The notes: generated from the letters alone by a model not told the origin. Shown: positions 42,946 to 51,923, counted from the stretch's first letter. The stretch: DNA of 64,000 bases from Syntrophomonadaceae bacterium (GCA_007130585.1 SLSE01000030.1:1-64000), one strand, 5' to 3'. Translations and numbers: made by a program.

Positions 42946-45564
42946 CTAGCGAACGGCCAGTTTCCTGCGGGTTTGCAGCAATCTCTGCCAGCTTTCATCG
43001 CTCAGGGGGCGGTTAAAGCTGCGGAAATTAGCCAGCTTGAAGCCGTGCTCGTCAGCCAGGTACCTGGTGCGCAAGATCGATTCCAGGTTAACCCCGGATG
43101 AGCCTAAGCTGTAGTGCCTGTACTGCTGTTCAAGGGCCAGGAGCATGGTCTCTGCCATGCAGGCATAAGCCAGGCCTTCTTCAAATCCAAAATCCCAGCC
43201 TAATGAAGGCTGTCCGGGAATTTCAACCACTCCACCGTCAATGACCAGGACATCCGGACGGGCCCGGTCAACTTCCTCGCTGACATTGGCAGGACGGGAA
43301 ATATCACAAACAATGGCTCCTTCTTTCAGGTTCCCGGCATGGATCACTTTTTCAGTGGCGCTCGTCGCGCTGATAACAATGTCGGCCCTGGCCAGCACCG
43401 CGTCGATATCGGTTGAGAACTCGATCAGTCCCCTGCTTTTACCTTCTCCTTCTGCAAAAGCTTCAAAAGCTTCCATGGGGGCATCGGGCATTGGAAGTTC
43501 CGGGCACCCGGCCAGCATAAAGCCCATGCTGCCCGGTTTAAGAGTCCGGCCCTGCTGTAGAAGAGCCGCCTGGTAGCGGTAAATCTCGGCAGCCACCTGG
43601 TGCAGCCTTTCACTGGCCGATCTATTGTTCGGGTTGCCGATCAGGATCAGGCGGGGCACTGTTTCCGACAGGAGAAGGGAAATCCCCCGCCCGATCGAAC
43701 CCGCCGCACCGACAATGGCCGCTGTTGTGCGGGACCGATCAATCTGTAATTTTTCGGTAGCGGTAGTAATCGCATCAACCGCCGATACAACCGTATAGCT
43801 GTTGCCGGTAGTTATCGGCACTCCTTCATTTTTCAGGTAAAGGCCGCCCATGGAGGCAACGGCGGTAAAAGCGCCGAGACCGACAATTTTTGCCCCCCGT
43901 TCGCGGGCCAGGGCCACTGCAGCCTTAAGCTCGCTTAAAACCTGTTTTCGGGGCATCTGCACAAACTCGTCGGTTGTCCGCGGCAGGCCGATAAATTCAC
44001 CGTAAGCTTTTTTCCCGGCGGCAGAGGTAATTTTTGTTTTACCGGCGATAAAAGGCTCGATCATACCGCCGAAGCGGCCTGTCAGTTCGGCCAGCTCTTC
44101 TTCACTGAAAGCAAGCAGGCTGCTGTCAAACTGATGATAACTTTGCAAATCAAGGGCGTGGACCAGGAAGGCGAAACGCCCTTCATCGTCTTCGCCGCCG
44201 GGGAAATAGTTTTCAGCCCGGTAGGGCTTGAATTCCGGGAAGCTGCCCGCATTGCCCGGCCTGACCAGGTACGACAGAAACTGTGCCGTGCTGCCCCTGT
44301 TCAGGACCTGCAGCATCGAGTCCAGCCCTGCGAGGGCGGTGCGGCACTGCTCTTCGCTGATCGTAAGAGGCGGTTCGATACGGATAACGGCATTTCCGTT
44401 CAGGGTAGGGGCAACCCGCACTTTTTCCACGTTTAAAAGGTATGAGGAAATTGCCGGGGTAAGCAGTTCCTGCTCGGCCATGACACCCAGCAGGCTGCCG
44501 GGAAAGTGCTCGCGATCCATGTAAAATTCCAACCCGAGCATCAAACCGCGCCCGCGAACTTCCCTGATCAGGTCAGGATACTTCTCTTTCAGTTCATGGA
44601 GGCCGTTTTTCAGGAGTTCTCCCCTGGCCCGAACATCTTTAATCAGGGCGCTGTTTTTGGCGGTCAGTTCTTCTATGACCCGCAGCCCGACCCGGCAGGC
44701 CAGGGCATTGCCGGCAAATGTCGATGAATGCTTTAATCCAAAGTCTTCAGTATAAGCCTGATCCGTGCACAGGCAGGCCCCGATCGGCATGATCCCGCCA
44801 CCCAGCGCCTTGGCCAGGACCATGACATCGGGAGAAACATTTTCCTGGTCGCAGGCAAAAAGCGCACCGGTGCGCCCGAGTCCTGTCTGGACCTCATCAA
44901 AGACAAGCATAACCCCGTGTTCACGGCAGATCTCTTTTACCGCAGCCAGGTATCCTGCCGGCGGCTCCACAATACCGCCTTCGCCCTGGATCGGCTCAAC
45001 CAAAAAGGCGGCATAATAGTCCGGTTTTCCGGCAAGTTCTTTTTGCAGGGCTGCGCTGTCACCGTAAGCTATGTGATTAAACCCTTCTGCGGGAGCATTG
45101 AAAGCCGACTGGTAGCCGGGGTTACCGGTAGCAGAAAGAGCGCCAAAGGTTTTTCCATGAAAGCTGTTATCTGTTGCCAGTATACCGGCCCGCCCGGTAG
45201 CAGAACGGCAGAGCTTGATTGCCGCTTCTACAGCTTCGGCACCGCTGTTGGCAAAGGTTACATATTCCAATCCTTCCGGGGCCAGGTTAATCAGGGCGCC
45301 GGCAAGTTCTCCGGCAGCATCCAGGTCCGAAGGCTGCATAAAGTTCGGTTCTGCCGAATCGCGGTAGCGCTCAACCGCCGCCCAGATCGAAGGGGGATTA
45401 TGACCGAAGGGAAGGGCCCCGTAAGCGGCAATGCAGTCCAGGTAACGGTTGCCCCGGTCATCGTAAAGATAGCAGCCTTCGCCGCGCACATATTTTTGAT
45501 CGAGTTTAATGCTTTCCAGCATCTCGCCCAGGTAGGGATTTACGAAGCGGGTGTAATTGTTCAT
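42946..45564 (-). CDS. Fusion: class III aminotransferase + acyl-ACP reductase-like domain
   Basis: 872 residues from the ATG at 45564, eight bases after GGAGG. Residues about 1-425 form a PLP aminotransferase close to putrescine/ornithine aminotransferases: FANSGAEAVEAAIKL, FHGKTFGALSATG, LVFDEVQTGLGRTG and AKALGGG with Lys252. From about 455 to the end the chain resembles cyanobacterial acyl-ACP reductase (AAR): KITSAAGKKAYGEF, LGAFTAVASMGGLYL, ITTGNSYTVVSAVDA, a Rossmann loop GAAGSIGRG (619-627), VIDGGVVEIPG, and AYACMAETMLLALE, whose Cys802 aligns with the AAR catalytic cysteine. One chain could therefore turn an acyl thioester into an aldehyde and aminate it, or run in reverse from an amine. 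Substrate unknown. The reductase half may also be read as a shikimate-dehydrogenase-like fold. Confidence 0.82.
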   Translation of the reverse strand: MNNYTRFVNPYLGEMLESIKLDQKYVRGEGCYLYDDRGNRYLDCIAAYGALPFGHNPPSIWAAVERYRDSAEPNFMQPSDLDAAGELAGALINLAPEGLEYVTFANSGAEAVEAAIKLCRSATGRAGILATDNSFHGKTFGALSATGNPGYQSAFNAPAEGFNHIAYGDSAALQKELAGKPDYYAAFLVEPIQGEGGIVEPPAGYLAAVKEICREHGVMLVFDEVQTGLGRTGALFACDQENVSPDVMVLAKALGGGIMPIGACLCTDQAYTEDFGLKHSSTFAGNALACRVGLRVIEELTAKNSALIKDVRARGELLKNGLHELKEKYPDLIREVRGRGLMLGLEFYMDREHFPGSLLGVMAEQELLTPAISSYLLNVEKVRVAPTLNGNAVIRIEPPLTISEEQCRTALAGLDSMLQVLNRGSTAQFLSYLVRPGNAGSFPEFKPYRAENYFPGGEDDEGRFAFLVHALDLQSYHQFDSSLLAFSEEELAELTGRFGGMIEPFIAGKTKITSAAGKKAYGEFIGLPRTTDEFVQMPRKQVLSELKAAVALARERGAKIVGLGAFTAVASMGGLYLKNEGVPITTGNSYTVVSAVDAITTATEKLQIDRSRTTAAIVGAAGSIGRGISLLLSETVPRLILIGNPNNRSASERLHQVAAEIYRYQAALLQQGRTLKPGSMGFMLAGCPELPMPDAPMEAFEAFAEGEGKSRGLIEFSTDIDAVLARADIVISATSATEKVIHAGNLKEGAIVCDISRPANVSEEVDRARPDVLVIDGGVVEIPGQPSLGWDFGFEEGLAYACMAETMLLALEQQYRHYSLGSSGVNLESILRTRYLADEHGFKLANFRSFNRPLSDESWQRLLQTRRKLAVR

Positions 45565-45584
45565 TGTCAGGCCTCCTGTCAGGT

Positions 45585-45604
45585 TGTGCACATTTATGTG
45601 CACA
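45585..45604. promoter_or_regulatory. Perfect 9-2-9 palindrome upstream of the fusion gene
   Basis: TGTGCACAT at 45585-45593 and ATGTGCACA at 45596-45604, separated by TT, form a perfect inverted repeat ending 20 bases upstream of the fusion gene's ATG, just before its ribosome site. The size and symmetry suit a dimeric repressor. It could also form an RNA hairpin in the leader. Confidence 0.55.
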
Positions 45605-45671
45605 CCAATAGTCCCATTTTAACCCGAACCCCGGTAAAAATCAACAAGGAATAGAAACCCGGGAAATGCAG

Positions 45672-45695
45672 GCGGGCTGCCCGGAGGCAGCCCGC
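45672..45695 (-). terminator. Strong hairpin downstream of fbp
   Basis: A perfect 10-bp stem, GCGGGCTGCC/GGCAGCCCGC, with a 4-base loop lies about 40 bases beyond the fbp stop and about 70 bases before the palindrome. No U-tract follows directly, so it is a terminator-like hairpin of moderate certainty. Confidence 0.5.
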
Positions 45696-45732
45696 AGTAA
45701 TAAAGGTTCAGAAGCATATTCGGAAAAGTACC

Positions 45733-46827
45733 CTACCTGGAAAATTTCTTCTCCAGTTTATCCATGATACTGACAATGCCCCCGTATTCCAGTTCGGCAT
45801 AGGGAAGCATGGCCGGGCCTGAGAAACCCTGCTCCCGCATATCGTAAGATTTCCTGGCCACTTTTTCCCTGACGAAATCCCAGTAGGGGTGGTCAAAACA
45901 GTCTACCGGTTCGGTTAATTTTCCGTTGTGTACGCAAAAACCGACAGCGCTGACAATCGGGGGGCCGTCGAAGTAGGATATGGCGCCGCCCATTTTAACC
46001 GGCATCAGGGGACCGGTGTGACTGCCGCGCATGAAGCCGGCCACGTAATGCCCGATACTATAGGGGGACAGGATTTCTCCGGTGGCGGGGAAATCGCCCT
46101 GGCAGCGCACCAGGAGTACAGGATCGTCTTTGCCCGTGTATTTCCCGGCAATATTGTGCAACCGGGTAGTACTGGCTGCTGCGGCCTGGTTACCGGTTGC
46201 CCGGGAATAGATGGCCGAAACAACAAACCGTTCGTTATCCCTGAGCAGCGCCGCAATATCATATAGCTCCTCGGGCGCATCAAGTTCAATGACCCGGTCT
46301 TCTTCCGTGAAAGCTACATCGAGGATTACAAACCTGAAACCGCGGCCAATTTTAGGCGAGAGAATCAACCCGGAACAGTGCATCGGGTCGGCAAAACCGA
46401 GATAGAGCGGAAGATTGTAAGCGCCGGGGTCGGTTTTATCCGCCGTGAAAAGCAGGAAGGGTTCGGCTTCCCGCTCTTCAAATTCCATTTCGGCAACTGC
46501 CGGACCCAGGCCCCTCACGTTGCCGGAGCAGGCATCGGCCAGTAAATCCTGGCCTGCTCCGTAAAGGCCCTGCTCTTTGGCTTTTTCAGTTCCGCAGATG
46601 AAGGCATCCCAGGCCAGTTGATGAAGCTCACCGTAACCGGTTCCATGGTTATGGCAGAATAAAATAGCAACATCGTCTCCCGTGCTGCCGATATAGAAGT
46701 CGGTAATTAATTTCCCGAGCTGCCTGTCAATACATTCTTTTACTGAATCGATCAAGGCCCGGCTGGGCTTAATGTGGCCGGCAATACTTCCGATATCGGC
46801 TTTGATTACACTCAAAGTCGTTTTCAT
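45733..46827 (-). CDS. fbp: Fructose-1,6-bisphosphate aldolase/phosphatase (class V, archaeal type)
   Basis: Bifunctional gluconeogenic enzyme that condenses triose phosphates and then removes the 1-phosphate. 364 residues. The N-terminus TLSVIKADIGSIAGH is the hallmark, with metal-binding Asp and His. STGDDVAILFCHNHG, LFTADKTDPGAYNLPLYLGFADPMHC and the SPYSIGHYVAGFMRGSHTGPLMPV region are also characteristic. It is typical of thermophiles and deep-branching Clostridia. It implies carbon flow from acetyl-CoA or pyruvate up to hexoses. Confidence 0.93.
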   Translation of the reverse strand: MKTTLSVIKADIGSIAGHIKPSRALIDSVKECIDRQLGKLITDFYIGSTGDDVAILFCHNHGTGYGELHQLAWDAFICGTEKAKEQGLYGAGQDLLADACSGNVRGLGPAVAEMEFEEREAEPFLLFTADKTDPGAYNLPLYLGFADPMHCSGLILSPKIGRGFRFVILDVAFTEEDRVIELDAPEELYDIAALLRDNERFVVSAIYSRATGNQAAAASTTRLHNIAGKYTGKDDPVLLVRCQGDFPATGEILSPYSIGHYVAGFMRGSHTGPLMPVKMGGAISYFDGPPIVSAVGFCVHNGKLTEPVDCFDHPYWDFVREKVARKSYDMREQGFSGPAMLPYAELEYGGIVSIMDKLEKKFSR

Positions 46828-47003
46828 GGTATTCCCTCCCCAATCAGTTTTAACCGCCTTCCATTCGCTGAAAAATATACGCTATTCAATTATTTCGACA
46901 GATGGCCGAGGTTTCCTTCCCGGTCACACTAAATTGCCCGGTTCACAGGCAGGGCCGCATTAAATTCATCCTGCCCTGTCAGGCGACCCTGCAAAAAGAT
47001 ATT

Positions 47004-48311
47004 CTACTCTTCTTCCGGGGGCACGATCAGGGAAACCGCGTGGCGGTCCGGGTCCAGGTTTTCTTCAACCAGGGCCAGGGCTTCTTCCCGTCTTACTTCG
47101 TGGAGGATGGAGGGTAGTTGAAACAGGTCTATTCCTTTGAACCGGAAAGACAGAAAATTGTTGGCTATAAACTCAAGCGAATTAAAACGCCTGATATAAC
47201 TGCCCAGTACTTTGCGGCGGTGGCGTTCGAATTGTTCTTTGCTGATTCCTTCTTTTTTTATCCCGGCAACTGCTTCCATGATCCGCCTGTAAAGCTGCTC
47301 GGGATCCCTGGTTTCTCCGCCGATCATGGTATAGCCGTACGTGTTTTCCGCGGTGTATTCGGAGTCAAAGTTTTCATCAATTAAATCTTCGCGGTAAAGG
47401 TCGTTGTAGAGGGCTTCGCTTGAACCGAACATGACATCGAGGAGCAGCTCCATCAATATTTCCCTGCGCATCAGTTCTCGTCCCTGCAGTTCCCCGGCAA
47501 CCATATCTTTGAAGCCAAGCAGGAAAATCGGCTCTGATACAACCAGTTCCTGGACTGTCCGCTGCCTGGCAATCTCAGCCGGTTCCCCGGGGTAGCTGCG
47601 CACGATTGCCCCCATCGGCCGGTAATTGTGCGCGGCGAGATTTTCCTCCACCAGGGCGCCTATCCGGCCGGGATCGAGATCGCCGACCACAAACAGGGCC
47701 ATATTGCTGGGGTGATAAAAAGTCCTGTACGTGCGGTAGAGCAGGTCGGGCGTAATGCGGGAAATGCTCTCCAGCGTGCCGGCGATGTCATTGCGGACGG
47801 GATGCTCAACGTAAAGGCCTTCCAGCAGGTTAAAGAATACCCTCCAGTGAGGATGATCTTCGTACATTTTTATTTCCTGCCCGATAATGCCCTGCTCTTT
47901 TTGTACGGTCTGCTCGGTAAAGTAAGGTTCCTGTACGAATTCCAACAACTGTTCCAGGCTCTGTTCAAAGTTTTCGGTGCAGGAAAAGAGGTAAGAAGTC
48001 TGGGTAAAAGAGGTAAAAGCGTTCGCCGAGGCGCCAAGAGCGGCAAAACGGTCAAAAACATTGCCCCTTTCGTCTTCAAAAAGTTTATGCTCCAGGAAGT
48101 GGGCTACCCCGTCGGGAAGGACGGTTAATTCCTGGTCCGGCTCAACCCGGAAACGGTTGTCGATCGATCCGAAGCGGGTCGAGAAAATAGCATACTTTTT
48201 CCTGTAGCCGGGACGGGGCAAAACATAGAGATCCATCCCGGGATGAACGCGGTAGTGATAGAGGGTTTCCTGCAATTCCCTGTTTTCTATAAGCCGGTAG
48301 TGCTCGGTCAT
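47004..48311 (-). CDS. ymfH: M16 zinc peptidase, catalytically competent (YmfH-like)
   Basis: About 435 residues from the ATG at 48311, which lies just past the stop of its partner. The M16 metal site HxxEH is present as HFLEH in VAHFLEHKLFEDE, with the downstream acidic helix (FVQEPYFTEQTVQKEQGIIGQEIKMYEDHP) that supplies the third ligand. The C-terminal half is the second, non-catalytic M16 repeat. It pairs with the metal-site-less gene upstream, as YmfF/YmfH do in Bacillus; such pairs form heterodimers in related families. The substrate is unknown. Confidence 0.9.
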   Translation of the reverse strand: MTEHYRLIENRELQETLYHYRVHPGMDLYVLPRPGYRKKYAIFSTRFGSIDNRFRVEPDQELTVLPDGVAHFLEHKLFEDERGNVFDRFAALGASANAFTSFTQTSYLFSCTENFEQSLEQLLEFVQEPYFTEQTVQKEQGIIGQEIKMYEDHPHWRVFFNLLEGLYVEHPVRNDIAGTLESISRITPDLLYRTYRTFYHPSNMALFVVGDLDPGRIGALVEENLAAHNYRPMGAIVRSYPGEPAEIARQRTVQELVVSEPIFLLGFKDMVAGELQGRELMRREILMELLLDVMFGSSEALYNDLYREDLIDENFDSEYTAENTYGYTMIGGETRDPEQLYRRIMEAVAGIKKEGISKEQFERHRRKVLGSYIRRFNSLEFIANNFLSFRFKGIDLFQLPSILHEVRREEALALVEENLDPDRHAVSLIVPPEEE

Positions 48312-48312
48312 T

Positions 48313-49602
48313 TTAACTGGCGCCTCCTTCACGCGGCCGCAGGAGATAAACTGTATCAAGTTTTATCCGTTCAGCCACAGCTTTTATTTCTTCCCTGCCT
48401 ACAGCATTAATTGCGGTTTCCAGCTCTCCTATGCTGTATGTTTTGCCGCCGACAGAGCCATCGAGATGAAAAGAAATCAGCTGGCCCGGGCTGTCCTGTT
48501 TTGAGCGGAGCTGGTTGCACAAACCCCGCCTGGTATTGTCAAGCTCTGAGTCGCTAATATTTCCGGCGGCCATGTCTGTCAGCTGGAGATCGATTATCTC
48601 GCGCGCTTTTTCCCGTTCATCGTAGTTTATGCCGGCCGCTATAACCATCAGGCCCTTGTGTTTTTCCAGACGGGAATGGATATAGTAAGCCAGTCCGGCT
48701 TCTTCGCGAACGTTCATGAACAGCTTGGAGTGAGGGAAACCTCCGAGGATCCCGCTGTAGACCAGCAGGGCGCTGTATAACTCATCCCGGTAGCCCGTGT
48801 AGGTGCGAAACCCCATCACCATCTTGGACTGGTTAACCGACATTTCTTCTTCTTGCTGCCGGACACCATGCACGGGATGCATTATATCGGTTTCCGCAAG
48901 AGTAAGCTGTTCCCCGTTACGGTTAAAATTAAATACCTGCCCGGCTGTACCGACAACCTCTTCTTCCTCTAAATCTCCGATCACATAAAAGTCAATCGGA
49001 TTGCGGGCAAAAAGATCCCGGTAGTAACGGTAAAGGCCGGCCTGATCAACCCGATCGTAGTCTTCGATCCGGCCCAGCTTGTAAACACCATAGTTTTCAT
49101 CAGCGCACATCAGGGAGATACAGCGTTCAAGGGCGTAAGATACCTTATCGTTCAGCATGGCCCTGATGTCCTTGACCAGCTGATTTTTCTCCTGCCTGAC
49201 ATAGTCCTCCCTGAAAGCGCCGTCAACAACCAGCGGATCCCCGACAACTGAGCCGAGAATGGACATGCCGTCAAAGAGCAGCCTGCCGTTTTCGCCCAGG
49301 AATTTATCGTGGGCCGTTTCCATGGTAAAAGCAAGGATATGCCTTTCCCCGCTTTTCATAATATCCGTGTTGATGTCGGCCCCATAAAGATTTTCCAGTT
49401 CCCGCTGCAGGGTCAGGTAATCGGGGTACAGGCGGCTGCCCTGCTCGAGAACTGACGGCAGGAGGGCATTTGAAGCCGCCAGATCGGGTTTCAATTCCTG
49501 GTGTAAAAAAAGCCCCATCGAGATGGTTTTGAATTTTTCGGTCGGCATAAAGATCAGCCTGATCCCATTAGGTAAATAGTGATATGAGTAGCCTTTTTGC
49601 AA
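48313..49602 (-). CDS. ymfF: M16 family peptidase-like protein lacking the metal site (YmfF-like)
   Basis: 429 residues starting at a TTG behind GAGGAGG. It has the M16 fold: YHYLPNGIRLIFMPTEKFKTISMGLFL at the start, and a second-domain Arg/Tyr segment around YSALLVYSGILGGFPHSKLFMNVREEAGLAYYIHS. The HxxEH motif is missing: ALLPSVLEQGSRLYPD stands where HxxEH is expected. It is therefore the inactive half of an M16 pair, next to the active partner that starts two bases after its stop. Confidence 0.9.
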   Translation of the reverse strand: MQKGYSYHYLPNGIRLIFMPTEKFKTISMGLFLHQELKPDLAASNALLPSVLEQGSRLYPDYLTLQRELENLYGADINTDIMKSGERHILAFTMETAHDKFLGENGRLLFDGMSILGSVVGDPLVVDGAFREDYVRQEKNQLVKDIRAMLNDKVSYALERCISLMCADENYGVYKLGRIEDYDRVDQAGLYRYYRDLFARNPIDFYVIGDLEEEEVVGTAGQVFNFNRNGEQLTLAETDIMHPVHGVRQQEEEMSVNQSKMVMGFRTYTGYRDELYSALLVYSGILGGFPHSKLFMNVREEAGLAYYIHSRLEKHKGLMVIAAGINYDEREKAREIIDLQLTDMAAGNISDSELDNTRRGLCNQLRSKQDSPGQLISFHLDGSVGGKTYSIGELETAINAVGREEIKAVAERIKLDTVYLLRPREGGAS

Positions 49603-49811
49603 ATCCGGACCTCCTCTGTAATAAATAAACCGGTCCCGGGGGAACTTTTATTTCCCCCGCTGCCATTTACAATTCCCTGCCGGCAGGCTTATTCCTGCCG
49701 CGCTGGCAGTTCCCGGAACCCGCTGGAATGGCAGCATTTCTGCCGCTGTTCCAGCTGCAGTGACAATAACGATCTGAACCCGGGCTTTCTACTTTCTATT
49801 CTACTATTATA
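49603..49811 (-). other. Structured leader of the M16 gene pair
   Basis: About 200 bases without a gene. A TATAAT -10 lies at 49811-49806 on the minus strand, with no good -35. The transcript can form several hairpins: GGGGGAA/TTCCCCC just upstream of the ribosome site, a GGCAG/CTGCC stem, and a long-range GCTGCCATT/AATGGCAGC pairing. No T-box AGGGTGGNACCGCG or other known riboswitch core was seen. Confidence 0.4.
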
Positions 49812-49893
49812 AGAGCAGATAACAAGGGGACGGTCTTTAGCTGCCGGAACGGTTTACGCAGATGCCGGCCGGGAGGATAGAAACCTCCGGGGT

Positions 49894-49922
49894 TTGACTT
49901 GTTTTGGCCTTGGTGTTATTAT
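49894..49922 (+). promoter_or_regulatory. Promoter of tRNA-Arg
   Basis: -35 TTGACT (49894-49899), 17-base spacer, -10 TATTAT (49917-49922); each matches five of six consensus bases. Transcription would begin about 13 bases before the mature tRNA 5' end. Confidence 0.8.
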
Positions 49923-49942
49923 GAAAATGCACAAAATGCCAG

Positions 49943-50017
49943 GCGCCCGTGGTGAAAGGGATATCACGCAGGCCTCCGGAGCCTGAAGTCGGGGTTCGAA
50001 TCCCTGCGGGCGTACCA
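49943..50017 (+). tRNA. tRNA-Arg (anticodon CCG)
   Basis: A complete 75-nt cloverleaf with encoded CCA. Acceptor GCGCCCG/CGGGCGT (with one G-T pair), D stem GTGA/TCAC, anticodon stem CAGGC/GCCTG around loop CTCCGGA with anticodon CCG, a 4-base variable region, T stem CGGGG/CCCTG with loop TTCGAAT, discriminator A. It reads CGG arginine codons. Confidence 0.95.
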
Positions 50018-50029
50018 ATTATTCAAGGA

Positions 50030-50058
50030 GCAACCTGCTTGCAGGTTGCTTTATTATT
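50030..50058 (+). terminator. Terminator after tRNA-Arg
   Basis: Perfect 9-bp stem GCAACCTGC/GCAGGTTGC with a TT loop, followed by TTTATTATT. It ends 20 bases before the next gene's ATG, so that gene may also receive read-through transcription. Confidence 0.85.
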
Positions 50059-50078
50059 AAAAAAGGAGTCCTGAACTG

Positions 50079-51923
50079 ATGCCAAAAGTAAAGTTTACTC
50101 CCCAAAACAAAGAAATCCAAGTCGAAACCGGAACCAATCTTCTAAAAGCAGCCGATCAGGCCGGCCTGTATATTGAAGGCGACTGCGCCGGGCGGGGCAC
50201 CTGCGGCAAGTGCCGGGTCAGGATCACCGGAGACGAAAGGGCAGAACCCACCACAGCCGAAAAAAAACATCTTTCAGAAAAAGACCTGGACAACGGATGG
50301 GTGCTGGCCTGCCAGCGAACCCTTGACCGGGATATAGTTGTAGAGGTCCCGATCCAGAAAGATGCCCACCTGCGCAAAACAACCCTGGCCGGCGGGGTCG
50401 AAGAACTGACTGCGGAACCGATGGTTGAAAAGATCGCCGTAAAACTGGACCGCCCTGCTGTTAAAGACCAGCGGGCCGACCTGGAAAGGCTGCTTGACAA
50501 CCTGGAGCGCCCCGATCTCGACATAGAGCTGCGCGAACTGGCCGGCCTGCCGGCGCTGCTCAGGAAAAACTCTTTCGCCGTGACCGCGGCAATTACCGGC
50601 AGCCGGATTATTTCCGTAGAAGCCGGGGATACAACCGATCAAATTTACGGGGTTGCTTTTGATATCGGAACAACCACCATTATGGGATCGCTCCTGGATC
50701 TTAAAACCGCTTCAGTAGTCGCCGTTGCGGCTACGACCAACCCGCAGAACGCTTACGGCGCGGATGTTATCTCCAGGATTACCCATGCTTCCGAGAGCAG
50801 GGAAAATTTAAAGCAGCTCCAGGACAAGGTTATAGAAGCGGCCAATATGTTAATCAAGGATTTGCTGAAACAAACCCGTGTAGCCCGGGACCGTGTGTAC
50901 GAGGTAACAGCCGTGGGCAACACAACCATGAGCCACCTTTTTATGGGAATTGACCCGACGTACCTGGCTCCCGCGCCGTTTGTGCCCGCCTACAGGCGCG
51001 CCCTGGAGGTCGAGGCAGCCCGGCTGGGGCTCCGGATCAACCCGGCGGGGCGGGTAACTTTTCTGCCCAATATTGCCGGTTACGTAGGCTCTGATACTGT
51101 CGGGGTGATCCTGGCCACCGATATGGACCGGCGCAAAGATAATTGTGCCGCCATTGATATCGGCACCAACGGCGAACTGGTCCTCGCAGCTAACGGCAGG
51201 CTGATGGCCTGTTCGACCGCTGCAGGTCCTGCTTTTGAAGGAGCTCAGATCAAGCACGGCATGAGGGCTGCCGGAGGAGCGCTTGAATCCTGCGATTATA
51301 TCGATGGTGAATTTAAGATGGGCACAATTGATGATTTACCCGCCTGCGGCATCTGTGGATCAGGCCTGATTGACGCCGCCGCTGCTCTTCTCGATGCCGG
51401 CTTGATTGAGCCGAGCGGGCGTTTTGTCAACCCTGAGGAAAACCCGGAAAAAGTGCCTGAGCAGTTCAGGGAAAGGCTGCGTCCCGGCAGGAACGGTTTT
51501 GAGTTTGTGCTGGTTTCGGCCGGGGACTCCGCCAACGGTGATGATATTGTCCTGACCCAGGGCGACCTGCGGGAACTGCAGCTGGCCAAGGGAGCTATTT
51601 ATGCCGGCCTGATGATATTGCTGAAGGAAGCCGAACTTAGCGAAGACCAGCTTGACTGTATATTACTGGCCGGCGCCTTCGGTAACTACGTCCGCAAGGA
51701 AAGCGCCCTTACTATAGGCCTGCTGCCCCAGCTGCCCCCGGAAAAAATTATTGCCGTTGGAAATGCCGCCGGGGACGGATCCAAGCTGGCCCTGGCTTCG
51801 AAAACTGTTCGGGAAAGAGCAATGGCCCTCCCCGACAGGGTGGAGCACCTGGAACTATCAACCCGTTCCGATTTCCAGGATATTTTTATTGACGCAATGG
51901 CTTTTCAGAAACCTAAAAGTTAA
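50079..51923 (+). CDS. RACo-like protein: 2Fe-2S ferredoxin domain + ASKHA (DUF4445) ATPase domain
   Basis: 614 residues. The N-terminal plant-type [2Fe-2S] domain has Cys36, 42, 45 and 78 (GDCAGRGTCGKCRV ... LACQRTL). A linker follows, then an actin/HSP70-like (ASKHA) ATPase domain with VAFDIGTTTIMGSLLD, VTAVGNTTMSHLFMG, AAIDIGTNGELVLA, CGICGSGLIDAAAALL and LLAGAFGNYV. This is the architecture of reductive activators of corrinoid proteins, which use ATP to bring Co(II) back to Co(I). No corrinoid protein or methyltransferase gene is next to it, so the partner is unknown. A TATA-poor 60-base gap separates it from the tRNA. Confidence 0.88.
   Translation: MPKVKFTPQNKEIQVETGTNLLKAADQAGLYIEGDCAGRGTCGKCRVRITGDERAEPTTAEKKHLSEKDLDNGWVLACQRTLDRDIVVEVPIQKDAHLRKTTLAGGVEELTAEPMVEKIAVKLDRPAVKDQRADLERLLDNLERPDLDIELRELAGLPALLRKNSFAVTAAITGSRIISVEAGDTTDQIYGVAFDIGTTTIMGSLLDLKTASVVAVAATTNPQNAYGADVISRITHASESRENLKQLQDKVIEAANMLIKDLLKQTRVARDRVYEVTAVGNTTMSHLFMGIDPTYLAPAPFVPAYRRALEVEAARLGLRINPAGRVTFLPNIAGYVGSDTVGVILATDMDRRKDNCAAIDIGTNGELVLAANGRLMACSTAAGPAFEGAQIKHGMRAAGGALESCDYIDGEFKMGTIDDLPACGICGSGLIDAAAALLDAGLIEPSGRFVNPEENPEKVPEQFRERLRPGRNGFEFVLVSAGDSANGDDIVLTQGDLRELQLAKGAIYAGLMILLKEAELSEDQLDCILLAGAFGNYVRKESALTIGLLPQLPPEKIIAVGNAAGDGSKLALASKTVRERAMALPDRVEHLELSTRSDFQDIFIDAMAFQKPKS

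Noticed and set aside
49597..49812. Plus-strand frame of 71 codons overlapping the M16 leader
   Set aside because: No ribosome site, no recognisable domain, and it lies on a structured leader of the opposite strand.
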